DNA of 64,000 nt from CAIUGU01 sp965279735 (GTDB taxonomy: Bacteria > Pseudomonadota > Gammaproteobacteria > Steroidobacterales > Steroidobacteraceae): assembly GCA_965279735.1 (NCBI GenBank), contig OZ257260.1:2356001-2420000 (forward strand), written 5' to 3'. The translations under genes were made by a program, and so were the position numbers. The notes beneath the pieces are model-generated. The model did not search any database and was not told where the DNA came from. It worked only from the letters and a program-made list of their open reading frames with translations. Shown in pieces: positions 52,215 to 61,589 of the stretch (position 1 is its first letter; every line of letters starts with the position of its first letter).

Positions 52215-53780
52215 TCAAGTCGCACGCGTCCCACGCGCGGGCAGCAGTACTCCCAGCCCGAACAGCAGGCATAGGGCCGCCCACGCATACGCGGTGCCGT
52301 TGAGGAAGCCTTCAAGCAGCGGTGTGAGCAGGGCGGCAACTACCAGCCACCCCGCCATGATCTTCTCCTCGATCTGGATCTGCAGACGCTGGCGTGTGGC
52401 GATCAGCAGCAACGTGAATCCCGCCACCGGCGTGACAAAGAGCGCAATCGGAAAATCACGGTAGCGCGAATCCAACACCAGCAGCAGCGCAACGATCGTC
52501 GCGCCGAACAGCCAGACAAAACGCAGCAACCGCCAGCCCCTCGGCAACTCGTCATCCACTTTGCCGGCCATGCACCGGGCCAGCCACCACGCTGTAATGA
52601 CGCCCAGCGTTGTCCACGCAATGGCGACGGCCCATTCGATTTCCGAACGGCTTGCGAGCCACACTGTCTTCGCCTGCGAGGCCAGGACACATCCCGTCAC
52701 GTAGCCGCTCAACCCCACGATTGCCGCGGGGATTGCGCGCAAGCGGACACCGCTGATTCGCGCTGCAATCAGGAACAGCACTGCCACCACTGCTCCGAGG
52801 GCAAGTGCCCAAGGCCAGCGTGCTTCCTCGACGACCGGATCAACCAGCGAGAATTTCACGTTGCGCTCGTTGTCGTAGAGACCCCAGTACCCGCCCACTG
52901 CGCCTTCCTGGCGACGCTTCCAGGGTTGATCGAACGCTTCGATCACGTTGTAGCGAATGCCCGCCTCGGCCGTGAACGCCAGGAACTCGCGAATGAACCG
53001 GGCCTGGTTGACGACACTGGGAACAGCGCCCTGACGCTGTCGGCCTGCGCTCGGCCAGCCGGTTTCGCCAATCAGTATTTCGCGACCCGGAAATTCGGTC
53101 TGCATGGTCCGGTAGATGTCGCGGACGTGGGCAACACCCTGCTCCGCAGCCACCGGCTTGTCCTCCCAGTACGGCAGGATGTGTATGGTCAGAAAATCGA
53201 CCGACGACTCGAGCGGCTCACGATACTTCCGCCAGAACTCCCAGACGTCGGCGTAGGTCACAGGCAAACCCGTACCGGCTCGGACCTGTTCGATGTAGCC
53301 GCGCAATGTCGCTGGCGCAAGTTCGCCCCGCAGCAACACTTCGTTGCCGACGACGATGCCGCGAATCACAGCCCGGTCGCGCTCTGCAATGCGGATCGCG
53401 GATTCGATCTCTTGCTGATTCAGTGCAGGATCGCGCCCGATCCAGATACCCATGAGCACCTTGAGGCCCAGCCCGGCAGCGATGCGCGGGACTTCCGCCA
53501 GGCCGTTGCTCTGCGAGTAAGTCCGCACGCAATCGAAACGTTCGGCAAGCAGTTTCAGATCGCGCTCGATGCGATCCGGTGACACGATCACACCGACGTT
53601 CACCAGCGTTTCATCACGACCACTCGAAGGCGCATACGAAACGCATTGCACCCGTCCGCCAGGCGCAGCAACGAGCTCCACCGACCGGCCCTGCCAAGCC
53701 CACCACAGGGTCACAAGAACAGCAGCAACACCCAGAATGAGGGCGATCCAGCGTTGGCGCGTTTGCACCGTTGCAATCAT
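52215..53780 (-). CDS. GH17-like beta-1,3-glucanase/transglycosylase with membrane domain
   Basis: This 521-aa protein starts with one membrane helix (WIALILGVAAVLVTLWWAW). Then comes a glycoside hydrolase family 17 catalytic domain with likely acid/base Glu147 in VVGNEVLLRGE and nucleophile Glu239 in LIGETGWPSAG. The C-terminal part has about six to seven membrane helices. GH17 domains with this topology occur in beta-glucan synthesis and remodelling (NdvB-like systems). The start codon overlaps the ABC exporter stop (ATGA), so the two are coupled. A role in trimming or branching an exported beta-glucan is inferred. Confidence 0.85.
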   Translation of the reverse strand: MIATVQTRQRWIALILGVAAVLVTLWWAWQGRSVELVAAPGGRVQCVSYAPSSGRDETLVNVGVIVSPDRIERDLKLLAERFDCVRTYSQSNGLAEVPRIAAGLGLKVLMGIWIGRDPALNQQEIESAIRIAERDRAVIRGIVVGNEVLLRGELAPATLRGYIEQVRAGTGLPVTYADVWEFWRKYREPLESSVDFLTIHILPYWEDKPVAAEQGVAHVRDIYRTMQTEFPGREILIGETGWPSAGRQRQGAVPSVVNQARFIREFLAFTAEAGIRYNVIEAFDQPWKRRQEGAVGGYWGLYDNERNVKFSLVDPVVEEARWPWALALGAVVAVLFLIAARISGVRLRAIPAAIVGLSGYVTGCVLASQAKTVWLASRSEIEWAVAIAWTTLGVITAWWLARCMAGKVDDELPRGWRLLRFVWLFGATIVALLLVLDSRYRDFPIALFVTPVAGFTLLLIATRQRLQIQIEEKIMAGWLVVAALLTPLLEGFLNGTAYAWAALCLLFGLGVLLPARGTRAT

Positions 53781-55570
53781 TCGGGTAACAGGCCTGAACT
53801 GCCGAACTGCAGTTCAGCGAAGCGCGCATAGAGCGGATCGCGCTCGATCAGTTCGCCGTGAGTACCGATGTTCACGATCCGGCCATGATCCATCACGACG
53901 ATGCGATCGGCCTTGAGCACTGTCGCGAGGCGATGCGCAATGATCAGCGTCGTGCGATGTTGCATGAGCTGCTCAAGCGCTTCCTGGACCAGGCGTTCAC
54001 TCTCCGCATCGAGTGAACTTGTTGCCTCGTCAAGCAGCAGGATCGGCGGATCCTTGAGAATGGCGCGCGCGATGGCAATACGCTGCCGCTGGCCGCCGGA
54101 CAGACGCGTGCCTTTCTCGCCGAGAAACGTGTCGTACCCTTCAGGCAACTGGCGAATGAATCCGTCGGCAGCAGCGGCTCGTGCCGCCGCTTCGATTTCC
54201 GCGTCGGTCGCGCCTGGCCGTCCATAGCGGATGTTCTCGCGAGCCGATGTGCCGAACAGCGTCGTCTCCTGCGAAACGAGACCGATGCGTTCCCGTACGG
54301 CTTGCGGATCCGCGCGTGCGATGTCGATGCCGTCGATACAGATCCGCCCTTTGGCAGGATCGTAAAAGCGCAGCAACAGCTGGAAAGTCGTGCTCTTGCC
54401 GGCACCCGACGGGCCGACAAACGCGATGGTTTCGCCCGCAGGAATATCGAGCGTGTAGTCCTGCAACGCCAGTGTGTCGGGTCGTGAGGGATAGCGGAAG
54501 GAAACATTTTCGAAACGGATGCCGTCCGCACTGCGTGCAGGCAGCTCCAGCGGCACGTCAGGCGCACGAATCGCAGGCTGTGCGTTCAGCAATTCAACGA
54601 GGCGCTCCATCGCTCCGGCCGCGCGCTGCACATCGCCCCAGACTTCGGTCAAGGCGCCGGCCGCGGTCGCCACGAACATCGCATAGAGCAGGAACTGGCC
54701 GAGCTGGCCCGGCGTCATTTCTCCCGCGAGCACCGCGTGGGCGCCGAGCCACAACACGAACGTGATCGCGCTGAACACCATCATCACGCCGACGGCAGTG
54801 AGCACTGCACGAATGCGCGTGCGATGAACGGCCGTTGCGAAGCTGTCTTCCACAGCGCCCGCAAAGCGTTTGCTCTGCAGTTTCTCCAGCGTGAAAGCCT
54901 GTACCGTCTGGATGGCGTTCAGTGTTTCGCCTGCGAGGCCGCTCGAATCGGCTATGCGATCCTGTGCGGCACGCGACAACTGGCGGACCTGACGACCGAT
55001 GAGGATCAGCGGCACCACAACGACTGGAATCATGATCACCATGTAGCCCATCAGCCGAGGGCTGGTGAGCCCGAGCATGACGAGACCGCCGATCAGGCTC
55101 ATCGTGGATCTGAGCGCAATCGAGAGACCGACGCCCGCGATGGTCTGCACGAGCGTGGTGTCCGTGGTCAGACGCGAAAGGACTTCACCTGTGCGCGTGA
55201 CTTCAAAGAAGAGGGGATCCAGTCGCACGACCCGGTCGTAGACGGCAGTCCTGAGGTCCGCCACTACACGCTCACCGAGCCAGGTCACGAAGTAGAAACG
55301 CAACGCCGCGAAGATGCCGAAGATCACCGCGGCGACCAGGAACCAGACGAAGTAGCGGTTGATGGTGGTGGCATCGCTCGCGGCCATGCCCTGGTCGATC
55401 AGGTTGCGCAGGGCGATGGGCAACGCAAGCAGCGCAACCGCGGCGACTATCAGCGCTCCCATCGCCAGCGTCAGGGTGCCTCGATAGGGACGCAGGAAGG
55501 GCAGCAGCGCTCGCAGCGGTTTCGGCGAACGGGACTTGGGACGATCGGGAGCAACTTCGGCCATGGGCAC
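53777..55570 (-). CDS. ABC exporter, fused permease-ATPase (MsbA/NdvA-like)
   Basis: This 597-aa half-transporter forms a homodimer. The transmembrane domain has six helices (for example LALPIALRNLIDQGMA to FVLWLGAHAVLAGE). The ATPase has Walker A FVGPSGAGKSTTF, signature RLSGGQRQRIAIARAIL and Walker B ILLLDEATSSLD. This type exports lipids, peptides or polysaccharides. Coupling with the GH17 protein points to a glucan substrate, as for NdvA/ChvA. That is inference from context. Confidence 0.9.
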   Translation of the reverse strand: MPMAEVAPDRPKSRSPKPLRALLPFLRPYRGTLTLAMGALIVAAVALLALPIALRNLIDQGMAASDATTINRYFVWFLVAAVIFGIFAALRFYFVTWLGERVVADLRTAVYDRVVRLDPLFFEVTRTGEVLSRLTTDTTLVQTIAGVGLSIALRSTMSLIGGLVMLGLTSPRLMGYMVIMIPVVVVPLILIGRQVRQLSRAAQDRIADSSGLAGETLNAIQTVQAFTLEKLQSKRFAGAVEDSFATAVHRTRIRAVLTAVGVMMVFSAITFVLWLGAHAVLAGEMTPGQLGQFLLYAMFVATAAGALTEVWGDVQRAAGAMERLVELLNAQPAIRAPDVPLELPARSADGIRFENVSFRYPSRPDTLALQDYTLDIPAGETIAFVGPSGAGKSTTFQLLLRFYDPAKGRICIDGIDIARADPQAVRERIGLVSQETTLFGTSARENIRYGRPGATDAEIEAAARAAAADGFIRQLPEGYDTFLGEKGTRLSGGQRQRIAIARAILKDPPILLLDEATSSLDAESERLVQEALEQLMQHRTTLIIAHRLATVLKADRIVVMDHGRIVNIGTHGELIERDPLYARFAELQFGSSGLLPE

Positions 55571-55676
55571 TCGCGGGAACGAAAAACGCCGGCATGATCA
55601 CATACCGTTGCAGTTAAGTGGCGGCGCGCCGAACGCCCGCAGCCGGAAAAGGTCGTAGTACCGAGCCCGGCGACAA

Positions 55677-55706
55677 TTGCGATCCATTCTCATCTACGAC
55701 TACAAT
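55677..55706 (+). promoter_or_regulatory. Promoter of the imelysin operon
   Basis: TTGCGA (55677-55682) and TACAAT (55701-55706) are spaced 18 bp, 73 bp before the imelysin ATG. The CTACAAT form of the -10 recurs at 5413-5419 and 3638-3644. Confidence 0.55.
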
Positions 55707-55779
55707 CCTGCCCCACGCGCGCCGGCTCCGTCTCCTCGCCAGCACGCCTGAGCCTCTCCCGGCGATCATCGGTAAGTAA

Positions 55780-57003
55780 ATGAATATCAAAAGTTTCCTG
55801 AGAACCGCCGCCGCCTGCACCGCCTTGAGTCTCCTGCTGCTTGCAGCCTGCGCGCGCGAACCGGAAGACGATCCGCGGCGGCCGGTGCTCGAAACCTACG
55901 CGCAGATCGTCCTCGCGACCTACCAGGACACGCTCGCTGCAGCACAGGCTCTCGACTCAAGCGTCGATGCGTTACTGGCGAATCCTTCCGAACAGACCCT
56001 CGCCGAAGCCCGCGATCGCTGGCGCGCCGCGCGAATTCCTTACGGCCATTCGGAAGCCTTCCGCTTCTATGCAGGGCCCATCGACCAGGACGGCGGCCCC
56101 GAAGGACAGCTGAACGGCTGGCCGCTCGATGAAAATCACATCGATGCGGTCGCGAACGGTTACAACGCCGCGCCCGGGCTCAACATCATCGGCAATCCGG
56201 ACAAATTTCCGGACATCACGCCGCAGTTGATTGCCGCCCAGAACGAAGCGGGCGGCGAGAAGAACATCGCGAGCGGCTATCACGCGATCGAATTCCTGCT
56301 CTGGGGCCAGGACCTCAACCAGACTCCCGATGCAGCGGGGCAGCGTCCGTACACTGACTTTGTTGCCAAGGGCAATGCCGCCACCGATGTCGCCGCACGG
56401 CGCGGTCAATATCTCAAGGCCGCGACGACGCTGCTTGTCAGTGACCTGCAATCACTCGTCGACGCCTGGACCGTGAATGAGGATCCCGCCGCAACCAGCT
56501 ATCGCCGCAACTTTGTCCAGGGCGACGTCTATACCGGCATCAAGCGGATGCTCACGGGCATGGTGGGCCTGAGCGAAGTGGAAATGGCGGGCGAACGAAT
56601 GGCGGTGCCGCTGCTTTCGGGTGACCAGGAAGAAGAGCAGTCCTGCTTCAGCGATACAACGGGTGACGATCTGCGCGCGAATACCGCCGGAATCGAAACG
56701 GTCTACCGTGGTCGCTACCAGCGGATCGATGGCAGCGTCGTGAGTGGACCGAGCCTTGCGGATCTCACGGCCAAGGCCGATGCGATGGTCGGTGCTGAAA
56801 TGGATGCGCGGCTCGAACGCACTCAGGCCGCGATGCAGGCGATCAGCAATCCGTTCGACCGCGAGATTCATCCTGACAACAAGGAAGGCAACGCACGTGT
56901 CCAGGCCGGCGTCGATGACCTGCGCGCGCTGGCGCTCAGCATCGGCCGGGTTGCCACTGCGCTCGGCATCTTCATGTCTCCCATCGAAGGGAGTGGCGAT
57001 TGA
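55780..57003 (+). CDS. Imelysin family lipoprotein (iron-regulated, M75-like)
   Basis: This 407-aa periplasmic protein has the lipobox LLAAC after LRTAAACTALSLLL. The imelysin domain has the conserved GxHxxE in SGYHAIEFLLWGQD (about residues 164-176), placing it with IrpA/EfeO-related iron-linked proteins. No protease activity is established for the family. The ATG at 55780 has no strong ribosome binding site. The gene overlaps the next by 4 bp. This family is often iron-repressed; I see no Fur box before it. Confidence 0.92.
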   Translation: MNIKSFLRTAAACTALSLLLLAACAREPEDDPRRPVLETYAQIVLATYQDTLAAAQALDSSVDALLANPSEQTLAEARDRWRAARIPYGHSEAFRFYAGPIDQDGGPEGQLNGWPLDENHIDAVANGYNAAPGLNIIGNPDKFPDITPQLIAAQNEAGGEKNIASGYHAIEFLLWGQDLNQTPDAAGQRPYTDFVAKGNAATDVAARRGQYLKAATTLLVSDLQSLVDAWTVNEDPAATSYRRNFVQGDVYTGIKRMLTGMVGLSEVEMAGERMAVPLLSGDQEEEQSCFSDTTGDDLRANTAGIETVYRGRYQRIDGSVVSGPSLADLTAKADAMVGAEMDARLERTQAAMQAISNPFDREIHPDNKEGNARVQAGVDDLRALALSIGRVATALGIFMSPIEGSGD

Positions 57004-58379
57004 GGCTGTACATCGCAGGCCTTGCCGCTGCAATGACGCTCGCGGGATGTGACCAGGGACCGGATACGACACAGCTTCTGCAACCGCTGTCGGGCGGAGC
57101 CACGACCGTGCATGAACATTCGCGCAATGCGTTTTCGCAGCCGGCAGCGAACCTCGACAGCGGCGCACGAGCGAATTTCTTCATCGGCAACGCGTTCTTC
57201 AACAGCCCGTGGGTAGTTGCGCCCGCCTCGGCCGCCGCGCGTGACGGGCTGGGGCCGCTGTTCAATGCGAGGTCATGCGACGCATGCCACAACAACGACG
57301 GTCGTGGCCGGCCACCGCCGCCAGGCGAACGTCCCGTCTCCATCGTGTATCAATTGAGCGTCCCTGGCGCCAGTGTCCATGGCGATCCGTTGCCTGAGCC
57401 TGCGTACGGCGGCAACCTCAATCCATTTGCGATCGATGGCATGTCGGCGGAAGGGACGGTGCGCATCGAACACGAAGAAATCGCCGGGCAGTTCGCGGAT
57501 GGCGAACCGTACACGCTGCAGAAACCGCGATACGTGTTCGAAGAACTGGGCTACGGACCAATGGCCGCGGACATGCAGTTCTCGCCACGCGTGGCGCCCG
57601 CAGTGATTGGCTCAGGCCTGCTGGAATTCGTATCCGAGGCGACCCTCCTCGAACTGGAAGATCCGGACGACCGCGATGGCGATGGCATATCGGGTCGCGC
57701 GAACCGCGTGTGGAATATCGAAAAGCAGGCGCCGCAGATTGGCCGCTTTGGCTGGAAGGCGAATCAGCCGGACATCGCGCATCAGACTGCTGCGGCGTTC
57801 AATGGCGAAATCGGCATGTCGACCACGTTGAGGCCCGAGCAGAACTGCATGCCGGGCCAGGCTACTTGCCTTGCAGCGCCGAACGGCGGCCATCCCGAAA
57901 TCAGCGACGAGATTTTCGCGCGTATCGTGCAATACGAACGCACGCTGGCAGTGCCGGCCCGACGCAATCTCGATACGCCCGAAGTAAAGGCCGGTGCCCG
58001 ACTGTTTCTCGAAGCGGGCTGTGCTGCTTGTCACCGGCCGACACTTACTACCGGCGACGTTCCCCAACTGCCGGCACTGGCGAACCAGACCTTTCATCCG
58101 TTCACCGACCTGCTGTTGCACGACATGGGGCCTGAACTGGCGGACAACCGGCCCGATTTCGAAGCTACGGGCAGCGAGTGGCGCACGCAGCCGCTGTGGG
58201 GACTCGGTCTGCAGTCTGCGGTGAACGGGCATACGCTGCTGATGCATGACGGCCGCGCCCGCAATGTCACGGAAGCGATCCTGTGGCACGGTGGCGAAGC
58301 ATCGAAGGCACGCGATGCTTTTCAGAACATGTCCCGCGAGAGTCGTGCAGCCCTGCTCGCGTTCCTGGATTCGCTCTAG
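57000..58379 (+). CDS. Di-heme thiol oxidoreductase-like protein (DUF1111)
   Basis: This 459-aa exported protein has an N-terminal lipobox-like segment (AAMTLAGCDQG). Two heme c motifs are present, CDACH (about residue 94) and CAACH (about 341), with MauG-like spacing: GLGPLFNARSCDACHNNDGRG, PVSIVYQLSVPG and TQPLWGLGLQSAV. The start is GTG or TTG-like in the 4-bp overlap with imelysin, so translation is coupled. This di-heme family is paired with imelysins in many genomes and is suspected to alter iron redox state; the direct function is unproven. Confidence 0.92.
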   Translation: MRLYIAGLAAAMTLAGCDQGPDTTQLLQPLSGGATTVHEHSRNAFSQPAANLDSGARANFFIGNAFFNSPWVVAPASAAARDGLGPLFNARSCDACHNNDGRGRPPPPGERPVSIVYQLSVPGASVHGDPLPEPAYGGNLNPFAIDGMSAEGTVRIEHEEIAGQFADGEPYTLQKPRYVFEELGYGPMAADMQFSPRVAPAVIGSGLLEFVSEATLLELEDPDDRDGDGISGRANRVWNIEKQAPQIGRFGWKANQPDIAHQTAAAFNGEIGMSTTLRPEQNCMPGQATCLAAPNGGHPEISDEIFARIVQYERTLAVPARRNLDTPEVKAGARLFLEAGCAACHRPTLTTGDVPQLPALANQTFHPFTDLLLHDMGPELADNRPDFEATGSEWRTQPLWGLGLQSAVNGHTLLMHDGRARNVTEAILWHGGEASKARDAFQNMSRESRAALLAFLDSL

Positions 58380-59540
58380 ATGAAAACGAACAGAAGACAG
58401 TTCATCTTCGGTAGCGCCGCACTGGCAACGGCGGGCGGAGCCGGCTGGCTGCCGCAACGCTGGCTCGGCGCTGCACCGGAAGGTGTACTGCTTTCCGCCT
58501 TTGAGGATCTGCCGGGCAACCAATACATCGGCGGGCTGATCCTGCCCGAAGGCCGCGTCTTCGGGCATCGCATTCCGGTCCGGGCACATGGCAATGCCGT
58601 CGATCCGAAAGCCCCGCAGCGAGTGCTGTATTTCGCGCGGCGACCGGGCACCGATGCGTTCGAGCTGGATCTGCAGACGCTCGAAATGCGCCCGATCTTC
58701 ACGACACCCGCCGGTCGCCATCTCGCAGGTCACGGCCTCTTTTCACGGGATGGAGCCGTACTGCTTACGCCGGAACACGATTACGAAACACCGCGCGGCG
58801 TCATCGGGATCCGCGACGCCCTTGATTTCCGTGTGCTGGGCGAGATCGAAACGCAGGGCATCGATCCGCATGAAATCGCGTGGCTGCCGGATGGCAAGAC
58901 GCTGGTCGTTGCAAACGGTGGCATCCTCACGCATCCGAAGTCGTTCCGGCGCAAGCTCAACATTCCGACGATGGATCCGTCCCTGTGCCTCATCGATGCA
59001 GCGAGCGGACGTTGCATTGAACAGATGCGTCTGCCCGATCACCTGTTGAGCATTCGCCATCTTGCGGTAACACCAGAAGGTGTTGTCGCAGCAGGTTTGC
59101 AGTACGAAGGCGAACCGCTTGCAGCACCCTCTGTTGTCGCGCTCTACCGGCCCGGCGGCGGTTTCAGATTGCTTGACGCACCAGCAGCAGCAAAGCCGCA
59201 ATTGAATGGCTATGTCGCGAGCATCGCCGTCAGTGAAACGCAGCGAGTGATCGCCGCAGCCTGCCCCATGGGCCGGGGAATTGCGCGATGGGACCTCGAC
59301 AGTGGGGAATTCGCAGGCTTTACGACTGCCGCTGAAACCTATGGAGTGACAGCGGTGCGTGATGGAACGCTCATTGCTTCGCAACGCGACGGCACGGCGT
59401 TCGACCTGGAATCACGGCAGGGACTGCATGCCCTCAAGCTCACACTGCCGGAACCATTGCGCTGGGACGATCACTGGACGCTAGCACCCGCGCAGGTTCG
59501 CACGCTGTTGCCCACGCAAACCGCAAACCTGAAAAGCTAG
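58380..59540 (+). CDS. DUF1513 protein, Tat-exported beta-propeller
   Basis: This 386-aa protein opens with a twin-arginine signal (NRRQFIFGSAALATAGGAG). Repeating segments suggest a beta-propeller, for example RVLYFARRPGTDAFELDL, RHLAGHGLFSRDGAVLLTPE and DPHEIAWLPDGKTLVVANGG. The ATG directly follows the stop of the di-heme gene. It is the third member of the conserved imelysin/DUF1111/DUF1513 group. A metal-cofactor role is plausible because of Tat export, but not shown. Confidence 0.92.
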   Translation: MKTNRRQFIFGSAALATAGGAGWLPQRWLGAAPEGVLLSAFEDLPGNQYIGGLILPEGRVFGHRIPVRAHGNAVDPKAPQRVLYFARRPGTDAFELDLQTLEMRPIFTTPAGRHLAGHGLFSRDGAVLLTPEHDYETPRGVIGIRDALDFRVLGEIETQGIDPHEIAWLPDGKTLVVANGGILTHPKSFRRKLNIPTMDPSLCLIDAASGRCIEQMRLPDHLLSIRHLAVTPEGVVAAGLQYEGEPLAAPSVVALYRPGGGFRLLDAPAAAKPQLNGYVASIAVSETQRVIAAACPMGRGIARWDLDSGEFAGFTTAAETYGVTAVRDGTLIASQRDGTAFDLESRQGLHALKLTLPEPLRWDDHWTLAPAQVRTLLPTQTANLKS

Positions 59541-59558
59541 CCCGCCTGATCAGGCGGG
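59541..59558. terminator. 18-bp perfect palindrome between convergent genes
   Basis: CCCGCCTGATCAGGCGGG starts right after the DUF1513 stop codon and includes the GST stop. A GC-rich stem without a U tract, it may act as a bidirectional stop. Confidence 0.5.
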
Positions 59559-60149
59559 GATCGTCGCCTGCATTCCCGGCAGCGCGCTCAAGGAATCATA
59601 GACCGCCTGCAACCGCGGATGATCCTTGCGCCAATCGATGTGCGGCAGGCGGAAATCCAGATAGCCGAGTGCACAGGCGACCGCGATGCTGCCGAGTTGC
59701 ACAGGTCCGGCGAGCGATGCAGGCTGCGCCTCCAGCAAGCCGACGGACCGCAGAATGCCAACCTCGCGGCGCTGCTGCCAATCCGGTGAACGCTGCGCTT
59801 CTTCCCGACGATTTTCGTACACCATGGCCACCGCGGAATCCATCATCCCGTCGGCCAGCGCCTGGAGACGCAATACCTGCCAGCGTCGTTCGCCTTCCTT
59901 CGGCAGGAACCGTGGCGCGCCGCTGATCGTATCGAGGTATTCGCAGATCACCGGGCTGTCGAACAGCGCACAGCCATCGCTCAGGACCAATGCGGGAATC
60001 TTGCCCAACGGATTGACCGAATGCAGATCGGGCGGATCCGCGAACGGATTCACGCTGATCTCGTCGACCCTTCCGAGTAACCCCTTTTCCCGGACAAGCA
60101 CGCGTACCTTGCGCGCAAACGGCGATGCCGTCGCGTGATAAAGCTGCAC
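59550..60149 (-). CDS. Glutathione S-transferase family protein
   Basis: This 199-aa GST has a thioredoxin-fold N-domain (LYHATASPFARKVRVLVREKGL, NPLGKIPALVLSDG and FDSPVICEYLDT) and a helical C-domain. Ser/Thr near residue 6-9 would activate glutathione. I chose the GTG at 60149, preceded by GAGGGG; the longer GTG start at 60173 lies in the loop of a hairpin. The substrate is unknown. It is downstream of the thiolase gene on the same strand. Confidence 0.9.
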   Translation of the reverse strand: MQLYHATASPFARKVRVLVREKGLLGRVDEISVNPFADPPDLHSVNPLGKIPALVLSDGCALFDSPVICEYLDTISGAPRFLPKEGERRWQVLRLQALADGMMDSAVAMVYENRREEAQRSPDWQQRREVGILRSVGLLEAQPASLAGPVQLGSIAVACALGYLDFRLPHIDWRKDHPRLQAVYDSLSALPGMQATIPA

Positions 60150-60163
60150 CAGACCCCCCTCTG

Positions 60164-60186
60164 ACGCCGTCACGCGGCGTTTTTTT
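60164..60186 (+). terminator. Intrinsic terminator on the plus strand, opposite the GST leader
   Basis: ACGCCG (60164-60169) and CGGCGT (60175-60180) pair around TCACG and are followed by six T. No plus-strand gene ends here. On the minus strand the same hairpin lies in the GST 5' region. Confidence 0.55.
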
Positions 60187-60225
60187 GTTTACCCGGTCCA
60201 GACGCACATACTTATATGTCAATCG

Positions 60226-61428
60226 CTAGACACGTTCAATCACCATTGCGATTCCCTGGCCCACGCCGATGCACATCGTGCACAGGGCAAATCGACCGCC
60301 GCTGACTTCGAGCTGGTTGATCGCAGTGGTCACCAGGCGGGCACCACTCGCGCCCAGGGGATGACCGATGGCAATTGCACCGCCGTTAGGGTTCACGTGA
60401 GGTGCATCGTCCGGCAGGCCCAGCTGGCGCAGAACGGCAAGCGACTGGGAGGCAAACGCCTCGTTGAGTTCGATTACATCCATCTGTTTGAGCTCAAGGC
60501 CTGCCTTGGCAAGCACCTTGAGAGTCGCGGGTACGGGACCGATGCCCATGATGCGGGGAGGCACCCCGGCAGTCGCTGACGCCACCACCCGCGCACGGGG
60601 CTTGAGGCCGTAACGCTTGACCGCAGCGGCACTCGCAAGCAGCAGCGCGCACGCGCCATCGTTGATTCCCGAAGCATTGCCCGCGGTGACGGACCCGTCC
60701 GGACGCACCACTCCTTTCAGTTTGGCGAGCGTTTCAAGTGTCGTTTCCCGAGGATGTTCGTCTGCCACGAACAATTTGGGCTCACCCTTGCCCTGGGGAA
60801 TGGTGACGGCAATGAGTTCCTTCTTGAAGAACCCCGCCGCATGCGACTTCGCGTAACGCTGCTGGCTGCGCACCGCAAAGGCATCCTGGTCGGCGCGCGA
60901 AATCTGGAACTCGGTGACCACGTTTTCAGCGGTCTCGGGCATCGTGTCGACGCCGTGCAGCTTCTTGAGTGCGGGGTTGATGAAACGCCAGCCCATCGTG
61001 GTGTCTTCGATTTTCTGCGAACGGGACCAGGCCGCGTCAGCCTTGCCCATCACGAACGGTGCGCGCGACATGCTTTCGACGCCGCCCGCGATGATGAGAT
61101 CGGCTTCCCCGATCTTGAGCGTGCGGGCCGCGAGATTCACGGCATCCAGGCCGGAACCGCAAAGACGATTGACCGTAGTGCCGGGAACGCTGTCCGGCAG
61201 ACCGGCGAGCAGCAAGCCCATGCGCGCCACGTTACGATTGTCTTCGCCTGCCTGATTCGCGCAGCCGAGATACACCTCTTCGACCGCACTCCAGTCCACG
61301 CCCGGGTTGCGTTCGACCAGCGCCTTAATCGGCAGGGCGGCCAGATCATCGGCCCGGATGGTGGCGAGGCTGCCGCCGTAACGGCCGATCGGGGTACGGA
61401 TGGCATCGCAGATAAACGCTTCATTCAT
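60226..61428 (-). CDS. Acetyl-CoA C-acyltransferase (thiolase, PcaF/PaaJ-like)
   Basis: This 400-aa thiolase cleaves or condenses 3-ketoacyl-CoA. The active-site Cys is in TTVNRLCGSGLDAVN, the His in IAIGHPLGASGARL, and the second Cys in LCTMCIGVGQGI. NEAFASQSLAVLRQLGLPDD and NRNVARMGLLLAGLP agree with beta-ketoadipyl-CoA thiolases (PcaF/PaaJ), although general fatty-acid thiolases share most of these. I chose the ATG at 61428 with AAGGTG upstream. No other aromatic-degradation genes are nearby, so the pathway is open. Confidence 0.92.
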   Translation of the reverse strand: MNEAFICDAIRTPIGRYGGSLATIRADDLAALPIKALVERNPGVDWSAVEEVYLGCANQAGEDNRNVARMGLLLAGLPDSVPGTTVNRLCGSGLDAVNLAARTLKIGEADLIIAGGVESMSRAPFVMGKADAAWSRSQKIEDTTMGWRFINPALKKLHGVDTMPETAENVVTEFQISRADQDAFAVRSQQRYAKSHAAGFFKKELIAVTIPQGKGEPKLFVADEHPRETTLETLAKLKGVVRPDGSVTAGNASGINDGACALLLASAAAVKRYGLKPRARVVASATAGVPPRIMGIGPVPATLKVLAKAGLELKQMDVIELNEAFASQSLAVLRQLGLPDDAPHVNPNGGAIAIGHPLGASGARLVTTAINQLEVSGGRFALCTMCIGVGQGIAMVIERV

Positions 61429-61589
61429 GACAGGAACACCTTGCGGCTGGTTTGCATTTTTTGTGGGGCGCACAGCCCCGTCCCGCGATTATCACTGATT
61501 TGGTGGCTGATTTTGGTGGCTGATTTTGCCGGTTCTAACCGCTGGCGGCCGGGCCGGACCTGAGCCGAAGAAGCATTGGCATTGATGCC

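Noticed and set aside
59596..60222. 208-aa frame overlapping GST on the same strand
   Set aside because: Arg/Gly-rich frame-shifted shadow of the GST gene with no domain.
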